NCBI RefSeq assembly: GCF_036226405.1
Contig: NZ_CP108464.1
Location: 7,688,001-7,752,000 of the forward strand
DNA length: 64,000 nucleotides
Direction of reading: 5' to 3'
DNA from: Streptomyces sp. NBC_01260
GTDB lineage: Bacteria; Actinomycetota; Actinomycetes; Streptomycetales; Streptomycetaceae
Below, in pieces: positions 42,258 through 51,351 of this stretch. Numbering within the stretch: position 1 is the first letter of the stretch; each line of letters begins with the position of its first letter. The notes under the pieces are model-generated. The model did no database searches. It was not told where the DNA came from and was given only the letters and a program-made list of their open reading frames with translations. Made by a program: the position numbers and the translations under genes.

Positions 42258-43688
42258 ATGCGCTTGACCTCCCGCGTCGCCCCCGCCGCCCTTGCCGTGG
42301 CCGCCCTCCTGCTCGGCGTCCTCCCCGCGCAGGCCCAGGCCCACCCCGACCGTGCCCCCGGCCGTGCCCCCGACCGGGTCACGGTCGGTGACCGCACCTT
42401 CATCGCCGACGGCCAGGGCCGCGCGCTCCAGTGGCGCGGCTTCAACCTCGCCGACAAGAGCAGCCGAGGCACCAACGCGTTCGCCGACATCCACAAGAGC
42501 GACCTCAAAGACATGGCCGCCCGGGGCTTCAACCTCGCGCGCCTCGCGTTTCTCTGGGACGACCTCGAACCCACCCCCGGGCACTACGACCGCGGCTACC
42601 TCACCAAGATGCGCCGCATCCTCGACTGGGCCGACGACTACCACATCAAAGTCATCCTCGACGCCCACCAGGACGTATACGGTCCCCACTTCGGCTCCCG
42701 CGGCGTCCCCGACTGGGCCACCCGCGACGAGGGGCTGCCGTTCACGCCGATACCCGGCGACTGGTTCTCCCAGTACTTCGAGCCATCCGTACAGACCGCC
42801 TTCGACCACCTGTACAAGGACGCCGACCTCCGCGCCGCGCACGCCCGCATGTGGATGACGGTCGCCTCCGCCCTGGGCGGGCACCCGGCGCTGCTCGGCT
42901 ACGACCTGATGAATGAGCCGTTCGCGAAGTTCCTCGAAGGCGAGGATCTCCCCGCCGCCGCAGCCCGCTTCGAGGCCACCGAGCTCACCGAGCTGTGGAA
43001 CCGGCTTGCCAGGGCGATCCGCATGGTCGACCACAGGTCGTGGGTATTCGTCGAACCAACCGTCATCGTCGGTGTCGGCGTCCCAACCCAGATGGGCCAC
43101 ATCGACGACCCGCACACCGGCTACGCGCCGCACTTCTACGAGACCGCGATGGAAACCGGCGCCGACTACGACCCCAACGGCACCTTCATTCCCGCCTACG
43201 AGGCTGCGATCAGCGACTACCCGACCCGCAACCGCATGCCAGTGATTGTGGGGGAGTGGGGCGGCAACCCCGACGTTCCGCACGCAAGCCAGTTCGTCAC
43301 CGACATGACGGCCTCCCTGGACCGCTTCTCCAGTGGCTGGACGTGGTGGCAGTGGTGCCGGGGCGGCGGCTACTGCTTCCTGGACCAGACGGGCGCTGCG
43401 AAGCCCAACGCCCAGCTGCTCGTCCAGCCGTACGCGCGGGCCGTCGCGGGCGACCCGCTCAAGTTCGCGTACGACCCGGCTGCACGCACCTACTCGCTCA
43501 CCTTCCGCACCCGCGACAACGCGGAGGGGCCCACTCGGATCACCGTGCCCAGGGACACCTACCCAGCCGGATATCGCGTCGATGTCCAAGGCAGCCGGGC
43601 CAGTTGGGACGATCACGGACAGACCGTCACCGTGAGCACGCACGGCAGGGCCGGAGCCACCTACAGGGTCACGATCAGCCCGAGGTAG
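42258..43688 (+). CDS. Secreted GH5 endoglycosylceramidase-like glycoside hydrolase
   Basis: This 476-residue protein has an Ala-rich signal peptide (cleavage likely after AQAQA, about residue 28). It has a GH5 TIM barrel with ARLAFLWDDLEPTPGHYD, HIKVILDAHQDVYG, acid/base Glu in GYDLMNEP and nucleophile Glu in VIVGEWGG. A C-terminal beta-sandwich follows. These are the features of endoglycoceramidases, which release the glycan from glycosphingolipids. It stands alone after the IS30 scar. The exact substrate in this organism is uncertain. Confidence 0.85.
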   Translation: MRLTSRVAPAALAVAALLLGVLPAQAQAHPDRAPGRAPDRVTVGDRTFIADGQGRALQWRGFNLADKSSRGTNAFADIHKSDLKDMAARGFNLARLAFLWDDLEPTPGHYDRGYLTKMRRILDWADDYHIKVILDAHQDVYGPHFGSRGVPDWATRDEGLPFTPIPGDWFSQYFEPSVQTAFDHLYKDADLRAAHARMWMTVASALGGHPALLGYDLMNEPFAKFLEGEDLPAAAARFEATELTELWNRLARAIRMVDHRSWVFVEPTVIVGVGVPTQMGHIDDPHTGYAPHFYETAMETGADYDPNGTFIPAYEAAISDYPTRNRMPVIVGEWGGNPDVPHASQFVTDMTASLDRFSSGWTWWQWCRGGGYCFLDQTGAAKPNAQLLVQPYARAVAGDPLKFAYDPAARTYSLTFRTRDNAEGPTRITVPRDTYPAGYRVDVQGSRASWDDHGQTVTVSTHGRAGATYRVTISPR

Positions 43689-43705
43689 CCCACCCGATTC
43701 GATCA

Positions 43706-43724
43706 GGGCCGCGGCCCGCGGCCC
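43706..43724 (+). terminator. GC-rich hairpin after the GH5 gene
   Basis: 7-bp arms (GGGCCGC / GCGGCCC) with a 5-nt loop, 17 bp after the stop codon. A plausible but modest terminator. Confidence 0.45.
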
Positions 43725-44087
43725 CGCATCAACTGAAGAGATGCCTTCTCCACGTCACTGCGGGCAAGCACCAGCCTCCGGTGCCGGTGACACCACCTCC
43801 CCCGGGCCATGCGCTCGACTCCGTCATCTCGGGCTCCGGCACGCCCTTCAGAACCGCCCCTTGAGCAGGCCTTTCTCCCCGACCGGATTCAGGCCCTCGA
43901 GCCGGGCCCGTCTGGCCAACCGCTCGGCTCGTTCGAGAGGGCCTTGTCGGTCAGTGGAGCTGACGAGGCATCAAACAGGTCACCCGTCCCGGACTCTTGA
44001 CTGTTTGTCAGGTGCGCGCCATTCTCGACGAGACCTACGCGCGAGTAAGTTAGCGCGTTCCCATCCCGGACAGTGAAGGTAGCCCGG
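43725..44087. other. Intergenic region without a supported gene
   Basis: About 360 bp between two secreted-enzyme genes. No open frame with convincing coding character was seen. The promoter of the downstream metallohydrolase presumably lies in its last 100 bp, where a TTGACT occurs near 43998. Confidence 0.3.
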
Positions 44088-46133
44088 ATGACCCTTCTCC
44101 GCAGACGCGGACTGTTTGCCGTCGTCGTCACCCTCCTGCTGGCTCTCGGCGTGGGCTCCCCGTCCGCCGTCGGCGCCGACGCACCCTGGTGGGAGCCCAC
44201 GGCGCGGCCCGCCGCCGATTCACAGATCAACGTCACCGGCGAACCCTTCCACGGCACCGACAGTCAGGGCCGGGTCAGTGGCTTCATCGACGCGCACAAT
44301 CACGTGATGTCCAACGAGGGCTTCGGCGGCCGCATAATCTGCGGCAAGCCGTTCTCCGAAGCGGGTGTCGCCGACGCCCTCAAGGACTGCCCCGAGCACT
44401 ATCCCGACGGCTCGCTCGCCCTCTTCGAGAACGTCACCGGCGGTTCGAACGGGCACCACGACCCGGTGGGCTGGCCGACGTTCAAGTCCTGGCCCGCCCA
44501 CAACTCCCTCAGCCACCAGCAGAACTACTACGCCTGGCTGGAGCGGGCCTGGCGCGGCGGCCAGCGGATCCTGGTCAACGACCTGGTCACCAACGGCCTG
44601 TTGTGCTCGATCTACGTCAGGGACCGCGGCTGCAACGAGATGGACGCCATCCGCCTCGAAGCCCGTAAGACCTACGAGATGCAGGACTACATCGACAAGA
44701 TCTACGGCGGAACGGGCAAGGGCTTCTTCCGTATCGTCACCGACTCCACCCAGGCCCGCCAGGTCGTCGCGGAGGGCAAGCTCGCCGTGGTGCTCGGCGT
44801 CGAGACCTCGGAGCCCTTCGGCTGCCGGCAGATCCTCGACGCCCCCCAGTGCAGCCAGGCCGACATCGACAGCGGTCTGGACGAGCTGTACAAGCTGGGT
44901 GTGCGCAGCATGTTCCTGTGCCACAAGTTCGACAACGCCCTGTGCGGGGTGCGGATGGACTCCGGCACCATCGGAACGGCCGTGAACATCGGCCAGTTCC
45001 TCTCCACCGGCACCTTCTGGAAGACGGAGAAGTGCAGCGGTCCGCAGCACGACAACCCCGCCGGTAACGTGGCCGCCCCGGCCGAGGTGACCAAGCTGCT
45101 GCCCGCCGGCGTCAAGGTGCCCGCGTACGACAGCGGCGCGCAGTGCAACACCCGGGGGCTGACCCGCCTCGGCGAGTACGCGGTCAAGGGGCTGATGAAG
45201 CGCAACATGATGGTCGAGGCCGACCACATGAGCGTCAAGGCGGCCGCCCGTACCCTGGACCTGGTGGAGTCGGCGAACTACCCCGGCGTGCTCTCCAGTC
45301 ACAGCTGGATGGACGACGGCTGGCTGGAGCGCGTCTACCGCCTCGGCGGCTTCAAGGCCTCGTACATGTCCAGCGCCGACAGCTTCGACAAGGAGTCCGC
45401 CGCCACCAGGGCGCTGCGCCAGAAGTACGGCGTCGGACTCGGCTACGGCACCGACATGAACGGCGTCGGCGGCTGGCCGGGACCGGTCGGACCGGATGCC
45501 CCCAACGCGGTCAAGTACCCCTTCCGCAGCGCCGACGGCGGCTCCGTCATCGACCGTCAGCAAACCGGCGAACGCACCTGGGACTTCAACACCGACGGTG
45601 CGGCCCAAGTCGGCATGGTGCCCGACTGGATCGAGCAGATCCGGCTCAGCGGCGGCAAGGACACGGTGCAGGACCTGCTCGGCGGCGCGGAGTCCTACCT
45701 CCGCACCTGGAAGGCGACCGAACTTCACAAGCCCGCACCCAACCTCGCCGCCGGCGCCGCGGCGAGCGCGAGCGCCACGGAGTGGAACCCGATCACCAGC
45801 TACGCCGCCGGGAAGGCCGTGGACGGCGACACCAGCACGAGATGGGCGAGCGGCTGGTCGGACGACCAGTGGCTGCGGCTCGATCTGGGCGGTTCCCGTA
45901 CGGTCGGCAAGGTCTTCCTGGACTGGGAACAGGCCTATGCGCGGGCCTACCGGATCGAGGTCTCGGACGACGGGACCACGTGGCGGACCGTGTGGTCCAC
46001 GGACGCCGGGGACGGAGGCCTGGACAACGCGGTGTTCAGCCCGGTGCAGGCGCGGTACGTCCGTATCCACGGCGTGACGCGGGCCACCAAGTACGGCTAC
46101 TCGATCAACGAGGCAGCGGTCTACAGCCGCTGA
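44088..46133 (+). CDS. Secreted amidohydrolase-like metal-dependent hydrolase with C-terminal discoidin (F5/8 type C) domain
   Basis: This protein has 681 residues from ATG 44088, which has GAAGG upstream; the frame also opens at GTG 44073. A signal peptide precedes a TIM-barrel metal-dependent hydrolase with HxH in FIDAHNHVM, a later VEADHMS, SSHSW and GYGTDMNG, the pattern of metal ligands in amidohydrolases and M19-like enzymes. Residues ~555-680 form a carbohydrate-binding discoidin domain (AVDGDTSTRWASG, WLRLDLGGSRTVGKVFLDWE). It is secreted and probably acts on a polymer-bound or peptide-like substrate. It converges with the TetR gene, with only one base between the two stops. Confidence 0.8.
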   Translation: MTLLRRRGLFAVVVTLLLALGVGSPSAVGADAPWWEPTARPAADSQINVTGEPFHGTDSQGRVSGFIDAHNHVMSNEGFGGRIICGKPFSEAGVADALKDCPEHYPDGSLALFENVTGGSNGHHDPVGWPTFKSWPAHNSLSHQQNYYAWLERAWRGGQRILVNDLVTNGLLCSIYVRDRGCNEMDAIRLEARKTYEMQDYIDKIYGGTGKGFFRIVTDSTQARQVVAEGKLAVVLGVETSEPFGCRQILDAPQCSQADIDSGLDELYKLGVRSMFLCHKFDNALCGVRMDSGTIGTAVNIGQFLSTGTFWKTEKCSGPQHDNPAGNVAAPAEVTKLLPAGVKVPAYDSGAQCNTRGLTRLGEYAVKGLMKRNMMVEADHMSVKAAARTLDLVESANYPGVLSSHSWMDDGWLERVYRLGGFKASYMSSADSFDKESAATRALRQKYGVGLGYGTDMNGVGGWPGPVGPDAPNAVKYPFRSADGGSVIDRQQTGERTWDFNTDGAAQVGMVPDWIEQIRLSGGKDTVQDLLGGAESYLRTWKATELHKPAPNLAAGAAASASATEWNPITSYAAGKAVDGDTSTRWASGWSDDQWLRLDLGGSRTVGKVFLDWEQAYARAYRIEVSDDGTTWRTVWSTDAGDGGLDNAVFSPVQARYVRIHGVTRATKYGYSINEAAVYSR

Positions 46134-46134
46134 G

Positions 46135-46728
46135 CTACTCCCGCACCAACGTCAGGATCTGGTCCGCGACGATGTCCAGCACGGCGCCCGCCTTCTCCTC
46201 GTCACCCAGCACGAGGAAGTTCAGGGTGAGCCCGTCGGTCAGCGCGGCCAGATACCTGACGGCCTCGGGCTCGGGCACCGTCAACTCCACGCCGAGGACC
46301 GAGGGGAGTTGCCGGATCGCTTTCGTGTGTGCCGCGAGATAGCCCTCGTACTGCCGCCGGGCGAGATGCTCGTAGCCGGGCTCCCGCAGGGCGTACTGGG
46401 TGAGTTCGTACGTCAGCATGTGCTCGCCGGGATTGGCCAGCACATGATCCCAGTACGCCTGGAGCCCGGCGCGGACCGTCTCGCGCAGGGTGGGTCTGCG
46501 GATGAGCGTGGTGAGGACGTCCGACTCGGAGTGCTCGGAGATGGCGTCCACCACCGCTTCGAGCAACTCCTTCTTGGAGTCGAAGCAGTAGTGGAAAACG
46601 CTCAGCGAAACACCCGCCTCCGCCACGACGGACCGCGTCGTGGTCTTCGCGACACCGTCGCGGGCCATCACCCGGATCGCCGCCTCGACCAGTTGCCTGC
46701 GCCGCTGCGCCGACGGCATCCGCCCCAT
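46135..46728 (-). CDS. TetR-family transcriptional regulator
   Basis: This 197-residue protein starts at ATG 46728 (MGRMPSAQ), behind GGGGAGGAGG. An in-frame start ten codons upstream lacks one. The N-terminal HTH has RRRQLVEAAIRVMARDG and SLSVFHYCFDSKKELLEAV, as in TetR/PsrA-type repressors. The ligand-binding domain is all-helical. It is divergent from the kinase gene across about 500 bp. The effector is unknown. Confidence 0.87.
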   Translation of the reverse strand: MGRMPSAQRRRQLVEAAIRVMARDGVAKTTTRSVVAEAGVSLSVFHYCFDSKKELLEAVVDAISEHSESDVLTTLIRRPTLRETVRAGLQAYWDHVLANPGEHMLTYELTQYALREPGYEHLARRQYEGYLAAHTKAIRQLPSVLGVELTVPEPEAVRYLAALTDGLTLNFLVLGDEEKAGAVLDIVADQILTLVRE

Positions 46729-47225
46729 GGCGCCTCCTCCCCTGACCGGCGTAAGCATACGCCGCGAGGTGTGCGGGGGAGCGGCTGCTGTGACGGCCCC
46801 GCGGTCTCCTGGCCCCCTGACCGTGCAGGCCCGCCAGGGCGCCCCGCTGCCGACCGGGGGACTGGCTCAGCCGCCGCGGCTGTCCTGTGAAGTGAGGCCA
46901 CGGCACCGGACTGGATCGTGCCGCCATCCGGTTGGGTTGACATTGTCCTCACGGAGGCCGGCCGACACAGTTGTCGACCAGGTGAACCGTCAGGTGCGGT
47001 TGAGCTTCATGGGCCGGCCGGTCGCTCCGGTGGGACTGGGGAGGGGGAGTCCGGCCGCGCCGGATGCGCGGTGTGCGTCGCTGCCGCATGGCGGGCGAGG
47101 GTGTCCGGCAGGTTCTTTCGTCACCCGCTTTGCCCTGGCGTACCGCCCTGCCGCTAGTTTGTGTCCAGGACAGGTACGCAGGCCCGTGGCGGCGCGAGTG
47201 CACGGGAGACAGGAGGTCGGGAAGA
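46729..47225. promoter_or_regulatory. Divergent intergenic region between tetR-type and kinase genes
   Basis: About 500 bp without a supported gene. A consensus-like -35 (TTGACA at 46937-46942) lies on the plus strand. The region should hold the promoters of both flanking genes. Confidence 0.35.
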
Positions 47226-49457
47226 GTGTCGCTGCGCGGAGGTGATCCAGCGGAGATCGGCGGCTATCCGCTTGAGGCGCGGCTCGGCTCGGGTGGCATG
47301 GGCACGGTCTTTCTGGCCCGTACGAGTTCGGGGCGGCCTGTCGCGATCAAGCTGATCCACCAGCAGTTCGCGGGGGACGATGAGTTCCGCATCCGTTTCC
47401 GGCAGGAGGTGGCGGCGGCGAGGCGGGTGAGCGGCGCGTTCACCGCCGCCGTGGTCGACGCTGCCCCCGAGGCCGAGCAGCCGTGGATGGCGACGACCTA
47501 TATCGAGGGACACACCCTCGCCCAGCGCATCGCCGCGAAGGGCCCGCTGAACGGGGCGGAGCTGAGGAGGCTCGCCATCGGGCTGGCCGAGGCGCTGCGC
47601 GACATCCACCGGGTGGGGGTCGTCCACCGTGACCTCAAGCCCTCGAACGTCGTGCTCTCGCCCGAGGGGCCGCGCGTCATCGACTTCGGCATTTCGCGCG
47701 CCGCGGACCAGCAGACGCTGACGATGACAGGGCGGGTCATCGGTACGCCGCCCTTCATGTCGCCGGAGCAGTTGCAGGCGCCGCGTGGTGTGGGGCCGCG
47801 GTCCGATGTCTTCTCGCTGGGGACGCTGCTGGTGTACTCCGCGACGGGCCGAGGGCCCTTCGACGCGGACAGCCCCTACATGACGGCATATCAGGTGGTG
47901 CACGAGGAGCCGTCGCTGGGTGCCGTGCCGCTGGCTCTGCGCGCGGTCGTCGAGTCGTGCCTGGACAAGGAGCCCGAGGGGCGCCCCTCGGCGGACGAAC
48001 TCCTTGTGCTGCTGCGGGACCTGCCCGCCGACCTCGGTGGGACCGACACGAACGGGGCCGGCGCGGGCCGCACCCGCGACATGATCACCCAGCCCCACTT
48101 GGGGACGCGTGCCACCCCGGCGCCGACTGCCCCGGCCGGCCCCGACACGGGGAGCACCGGCACCCCCATCGGCCGCCGTCTGCGTCGCCGATGGCGTCCT
48201 GTGCTCGCGGCCGCGGTCGCGGTGGCAGCGATCGGCGGGGGAGCCGCCGCGCTGAAGGCCGGCGGCTTCGGCGGCAACAGCGAGGGCGACAAGGGCAACA
48301 GCGTCGCGGCGCCGGGTGCCGCCCTTCCGAACGGCTTCGAGCCGTGGCGCAAGACCGTGCGGGGTGGTCGCGAGGACATCCCCGACGAGCTGCGTTGCGT
48401 CGCGCGCGGTGACGCGCTGTTCTGCGGGGGCGGCAGTGTTGTCGCGACCCGAATCAGGGCCCTGGACGGCTCGCGGGTGTGGACGGCGAAGAGCCCGGGC
48501 GTCCCCGTCCAGGGCATGCACCTGGTGGGCGCCACCGACGACACGGTGCTCGGATACCGCTTCGCCGCCGAGGATGCCCCGCAGGACCCGCCCAGCGAGG
48601 TGGTGGCCATCGACGCGAACAGTGGCCGTGAGCTGTGGTCCGTGCCCTCCGGCGCCCAGTCGACGGCCGTCACGGGCCGGACCCAGGACGCCGTCGTGGT
48701 CGGCTCCGCCGTCGTGACGGTCGACGCCTACAACTCCCGCTTCGAGGCCCGGGACGCGCACCGCGGTGACGTCACCTGGACGACGCCGTTCCCCGCGGGT
48801 ACCCAGTGCGCTCCCGTCTCGGAGGGCCCGCAACTCTTCGCGATGTGCGCGACGAATACGGAGGTGGATGCCCTGGAGGTGCGCCACCCCACCCTGTACA
48901 CGGTCGACCGCGCCTCGGGGAAACTGGGCAGGCCCATCGCGGTTGACGGCCCCGCCGTGCCGATGGGCTTCGCCAACGGCAGGCTCGTCCTCCTTCAGGG
49001 GCATATGGAAGGCACGGCGCTGGCAGGCTACGACGGGGTGGCGCGGGTCGACCCGGCCTCGCGGAAGGTCACGTACTCCCGACTGGCCGAGACATACGCG
49101 GGCACGCCCGGCATGGCGGGCGGCACCGTCTACGTGAGCAGGCAGACCGGTCTCGTCACAGCGCTCGACCCCGCGACCGGCCGGAAGAAGTGGTCGCGGC
49201 AGACGGGCGTGGAGGGCGCGTCGGGTCCCGTCGCGGGAGCCGAAGCGCTGTATTTCAGCTCGGCCACCGGCCGGGTGGTCGCGCTCTCGCCGCACGACGG
49301 CAAACCCCTGTGGACAACAGACCCGCAGGCCGATGGTCTGACGGGCGAGGAGGGCGCAAGCCCGCGCGTGACCGTTGCCGGGCGTGCGGTCATCGTGGCC
49401 GCGGCCAAGAACACTCTCTTCGCCTTCGACGCGCAGAACCCGCCGAAGTCGGGCTGA
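47226..49457 (+). CDS. Membrane Ser/Thr protein kinase with extracellular PQQ-repeat sensor domain
   Basis: GTG 47226 follows AGGAGG, giving 743 residues. The kinase domain (~10-270) has the P-loop LGSGGMGTVF, catalytic Lys in VAIKLI, HRDLKPSNV, DFG and the SPEQ motif. A Pro/Thr-rich linker follows, then one membrane helix at about 318-345. The extracellular part holds PQQ/beta-propeller-like repeats (RIRALDGSRVWTAKSPG, VVAIDANSGRELWSVPSG, LVTALDPATGRKKWSRQTG, VVALSPHDGKPLWTTDP). Such kinases are common in Streptomyces. The propeller probably senses an extracellular ligand. Confidence 0.9.
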   Translation: MSLRGGDPAEIGGYPLEARLGSGGMGTVFLARTSSGRPVAIKLIHQQFAGDDEFRIRFRQEVAAARRVSGAFTAAVVDAAPEAEQPWMATTYIEGHTLAQRIAAKGPLNGAELRRLAIGLAEALRDIHRVGVVHRDLKPSNVVLSPEGPRVIDFGISRAADQQTLTMTGRVIGTPPFMSPEQLQAPRGVGPRSDVFSLGTLLVYSATGRGPFDADSPYMTAYQVVHEEPSLGAVPLALRAVVESCLDKEPEGRPSADELLVLLRDLPADLGGTDTNGAGAGRTRDMITQPHLGTRATPAPTAPAGPDTGSTGTPIGRRLRRRWRPVLAAAVAVAAIGGGAAALKAGGFGGNSEGDKGNSVAAPGAALPNGFEPWRKTVRGGREDIPDELRCVARGDALFCGGGSVVATRIRALDGSRVWTAKSPGVPVQGMHLVGATDDTVLGYRFAAEDAPQDPPSEVVAIDANSGRELWSVPSGAQSTAVTGRTQDAVVVGSAVVTVDAYNSRFEARDAHRGDVTWTTPFPAGTQCAPVSEGPQLFAMCATNTEVDALEVRHPTLYTVDRASGKLGRPIAVDGPAVPMGFANGRLVLLQGHMEGTALAGYDGVARVDPASRKVTYSRLAETYAGTPGMAGGTVYVSRQTGLVTALDPATGRKKWSRQTGVEGASGPVAGAEALYFSSATGRVVALSPHDGKPLWTTDPQADGLTGEEGASPRVTVAGRAVIVAAAKNTLFAFDAQNPPKSG

Positions 49458-49931
49458 CGTCGGCGGCACCGGCCGCCTTCCTCGCCGTGCGGACACCGCG
49501 GCGGCTCACTCGGCGCCGCCCACGCGGCTAGGCCGCATCGGTGCGAGTGCGCCGCGCCCGTGGCGAGGGACGCTCGGCCTCGCAGCACGCAAGGGATCCC
49601 CTGAAGCCGTCGCGGGCCATCGAACGTGCCTGCCGCATCGAGCGGTTGAGGCTGCGCGGGTGCGAAGAGTCCTGCGGGCGGCGTTGCGGAGCCGGTGGTG
49701 GCCTTTGGCGGCTGCGCGCCGGGCGCCTTGCCGCGCCGGTCTCCTCCGGCTCCAAGCGGCTGGAGACCTTCGGCGCAGGGTTCGCTCGGCACAGGAATGT
49801 GATCCGTACGGTCGAACGATGTGATCACTCGATCGTGAGTTGTTCCGCCCTCGGGCCGGGTACGGCGCGATGCTCGCAAGGACGGCGCGCGACCGGCGCC
49901 GCCTGGATGTGCACGGGGTGGGGGACACGGG
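49458..49931. other. Intergenic region before the polyprenyl synthase unit
   Basis: About 470 bp. No gene supported. An 8-bp palindrome GTGATCAC lies near 49827, about 100 bp before the small upstream gene, and could be an operator. Confidence 0.3.
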
Positions 49932-50204
49932 ATGACGCGGGAAACGGACCGGTGGAAGGGCCTGGACGGCCAGGCGGTACTGCTGATGGCAGGGCTGACC
50001 GATCTGGCCGTGAGCACGCTGGGTTCTGCCCTGGGGACGGTGCGGGGACTGCTGCGCCGCTCGGATGCCGCGGAGCTGGCTGCGGAGGCCGAGCGCGACC
50101 TCACGGCGCGCGGGCGTCTGGTGCTGGACCGGTACACGGCCGTGCCCCCGGCGCACCTGGAGATTCTGGCCCGGCGCGCCCTGGCTCGGCAGGTCGGACG
50201 ATGA
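49932..50204 (+). CDS. Small hypothetical protein coupled to polyprenyl synthase
   Basis: This 90-residue protein is predicted to be mainly helical: an N-terminal hydrophobic stretch (LDGQAVLLMAGLTDLAVSTLGSALGTVRGLLRRS) followed by a charged helix (ELAAEAERDLTARGRLVLDR). Its TGA overlaps the ATG of the polyprenyl synthase gene (ATGA), which implies coupling. I do not recognise a family. It might recruit the synthase to the membrane or form a complex with it. Confidence 0.6.
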   Translation: MTRETDRWKGLDGQAVLLMAGLTDLAVSTLGSALGTVRGLLRRSDAAELAAEAERDLTARGRLVLDRYTAVPPAHLEILARRALARQVGR

Positions 50205-51256
50205 CGTCCGACCAGTGGGAGCCGGCCGCGTTCAAAACCCGCGTCGACGAGATCCTGCACCGCTTCGTCGCCGAGGAGGCAGACCGGTTCGCGGCGATCG
50301 ATCCGCTCCTGGACCCGGTCGCCGAGCAACTGGAGGCGGTGGTCGCGGACGGCAAGCGGCTGCGTGCGGCTTTCTGCTACTGGGGCTGGCGGGCGGTGGG
50401 GCAGCCGGACAACGACGCGCTGGTGCGGGCGGCGGCCTCCCTGGAGCTGGTGCATGCCGCTGCGGTCGTGCACGACGACCTCATCGACGACAGCCCGTTG
50501 CGGCACGGGCGGCCCACCGCGCACATCGCCCTGCGCGGTGCCGTACGCCGTCGCCCGCGCGCCGACGCCGCGGCCAGGTCGCTGGCGATGCTGGTGGGAG
50601 ACCTGCTCATGGCGCTGGCCGGGCAGCTCTTCGCCACCAGCGGTCTTCCCGCCGCGTATCTGGCCCGGGCCCGCCCGTTGTGGTCGGTGATGGCCCGCGA
50701 GCTGATCGCGGGCGAGTGCCTGGAGATCCTCCGTACCGGAGCCGGTCCGGACACCGCGGCGTCGCTGAAGGTGATCCGCTACAAGACAGCCAAGTACACC
50801 GTGGAACAGCCCCTGCTCATCGGCGGGGCCCTGGCAGGGGCCGGGACGCGGCTGCGCGAGGGCTACAGCGCGTACGGACTGCCGCTGGGCGAGGCGTTCC
50901 AGCTGCGGGACGACCTGCTCGGCCTGTTCGGAGACCCGGAGCTGACCGGCAAGGCCGGCGCCGACGACGTGCGCGGACACCGGCCCACGGCCTTGCTGGC
51001 AGAGACCTGGCGCCTCGCCGCCGACGACGAGCGGGAGCGGCTGCGTGCCCTCATGGGCCGACGCAACCCGGGCGCAGCGGAGTTGGAGGCGGTCCGCGAG
51101 GTGATGCGCGGGCTCAGGGCGCCCACCCGCATCGAGGACATGATCAACGCACGGGTCGGGGAAGCGCTCGATGCCCTGAACGAGTTCGATGTGCCGACGC
51201 ACGCCGTCGCCGCCCTGACCGCACTGACGCAGTCTGCGGCGCTCCGCCTGTCCTGA
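50202..51256 (+). CDS. Polyprenyl (geranylgeranyl-type) diphosphate synthase
   Basis: This 351-residue isoprenyl synthase fold has the first Asp-rich motif VVHDDLIDDS, KRLRAAFCYWG near the N-terminus, the KTAKYTVEQPL segment and the second Asp-rich motif FQLRDDLLGLFGD. It elongates allylic diphosphates with IPP; chain length cannot be fixed by eye but C20 is typical for this group. It is coupled to the small upstream gene and followed 95 bp later by an MpaB-type oxygenase. This suggests a small isoprenoid-processing unit. Confidence 0.88.
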
Positions 51257-51351
51257 CGCTCGCACCGGGGTGGCGCAAAGCCCGTGCCTCCCTCCGCCAC
51301 CGGCGCTCGCGCCGGTCGTGGACGATCCCGTGGAAAGCAAGGAACCCTGCC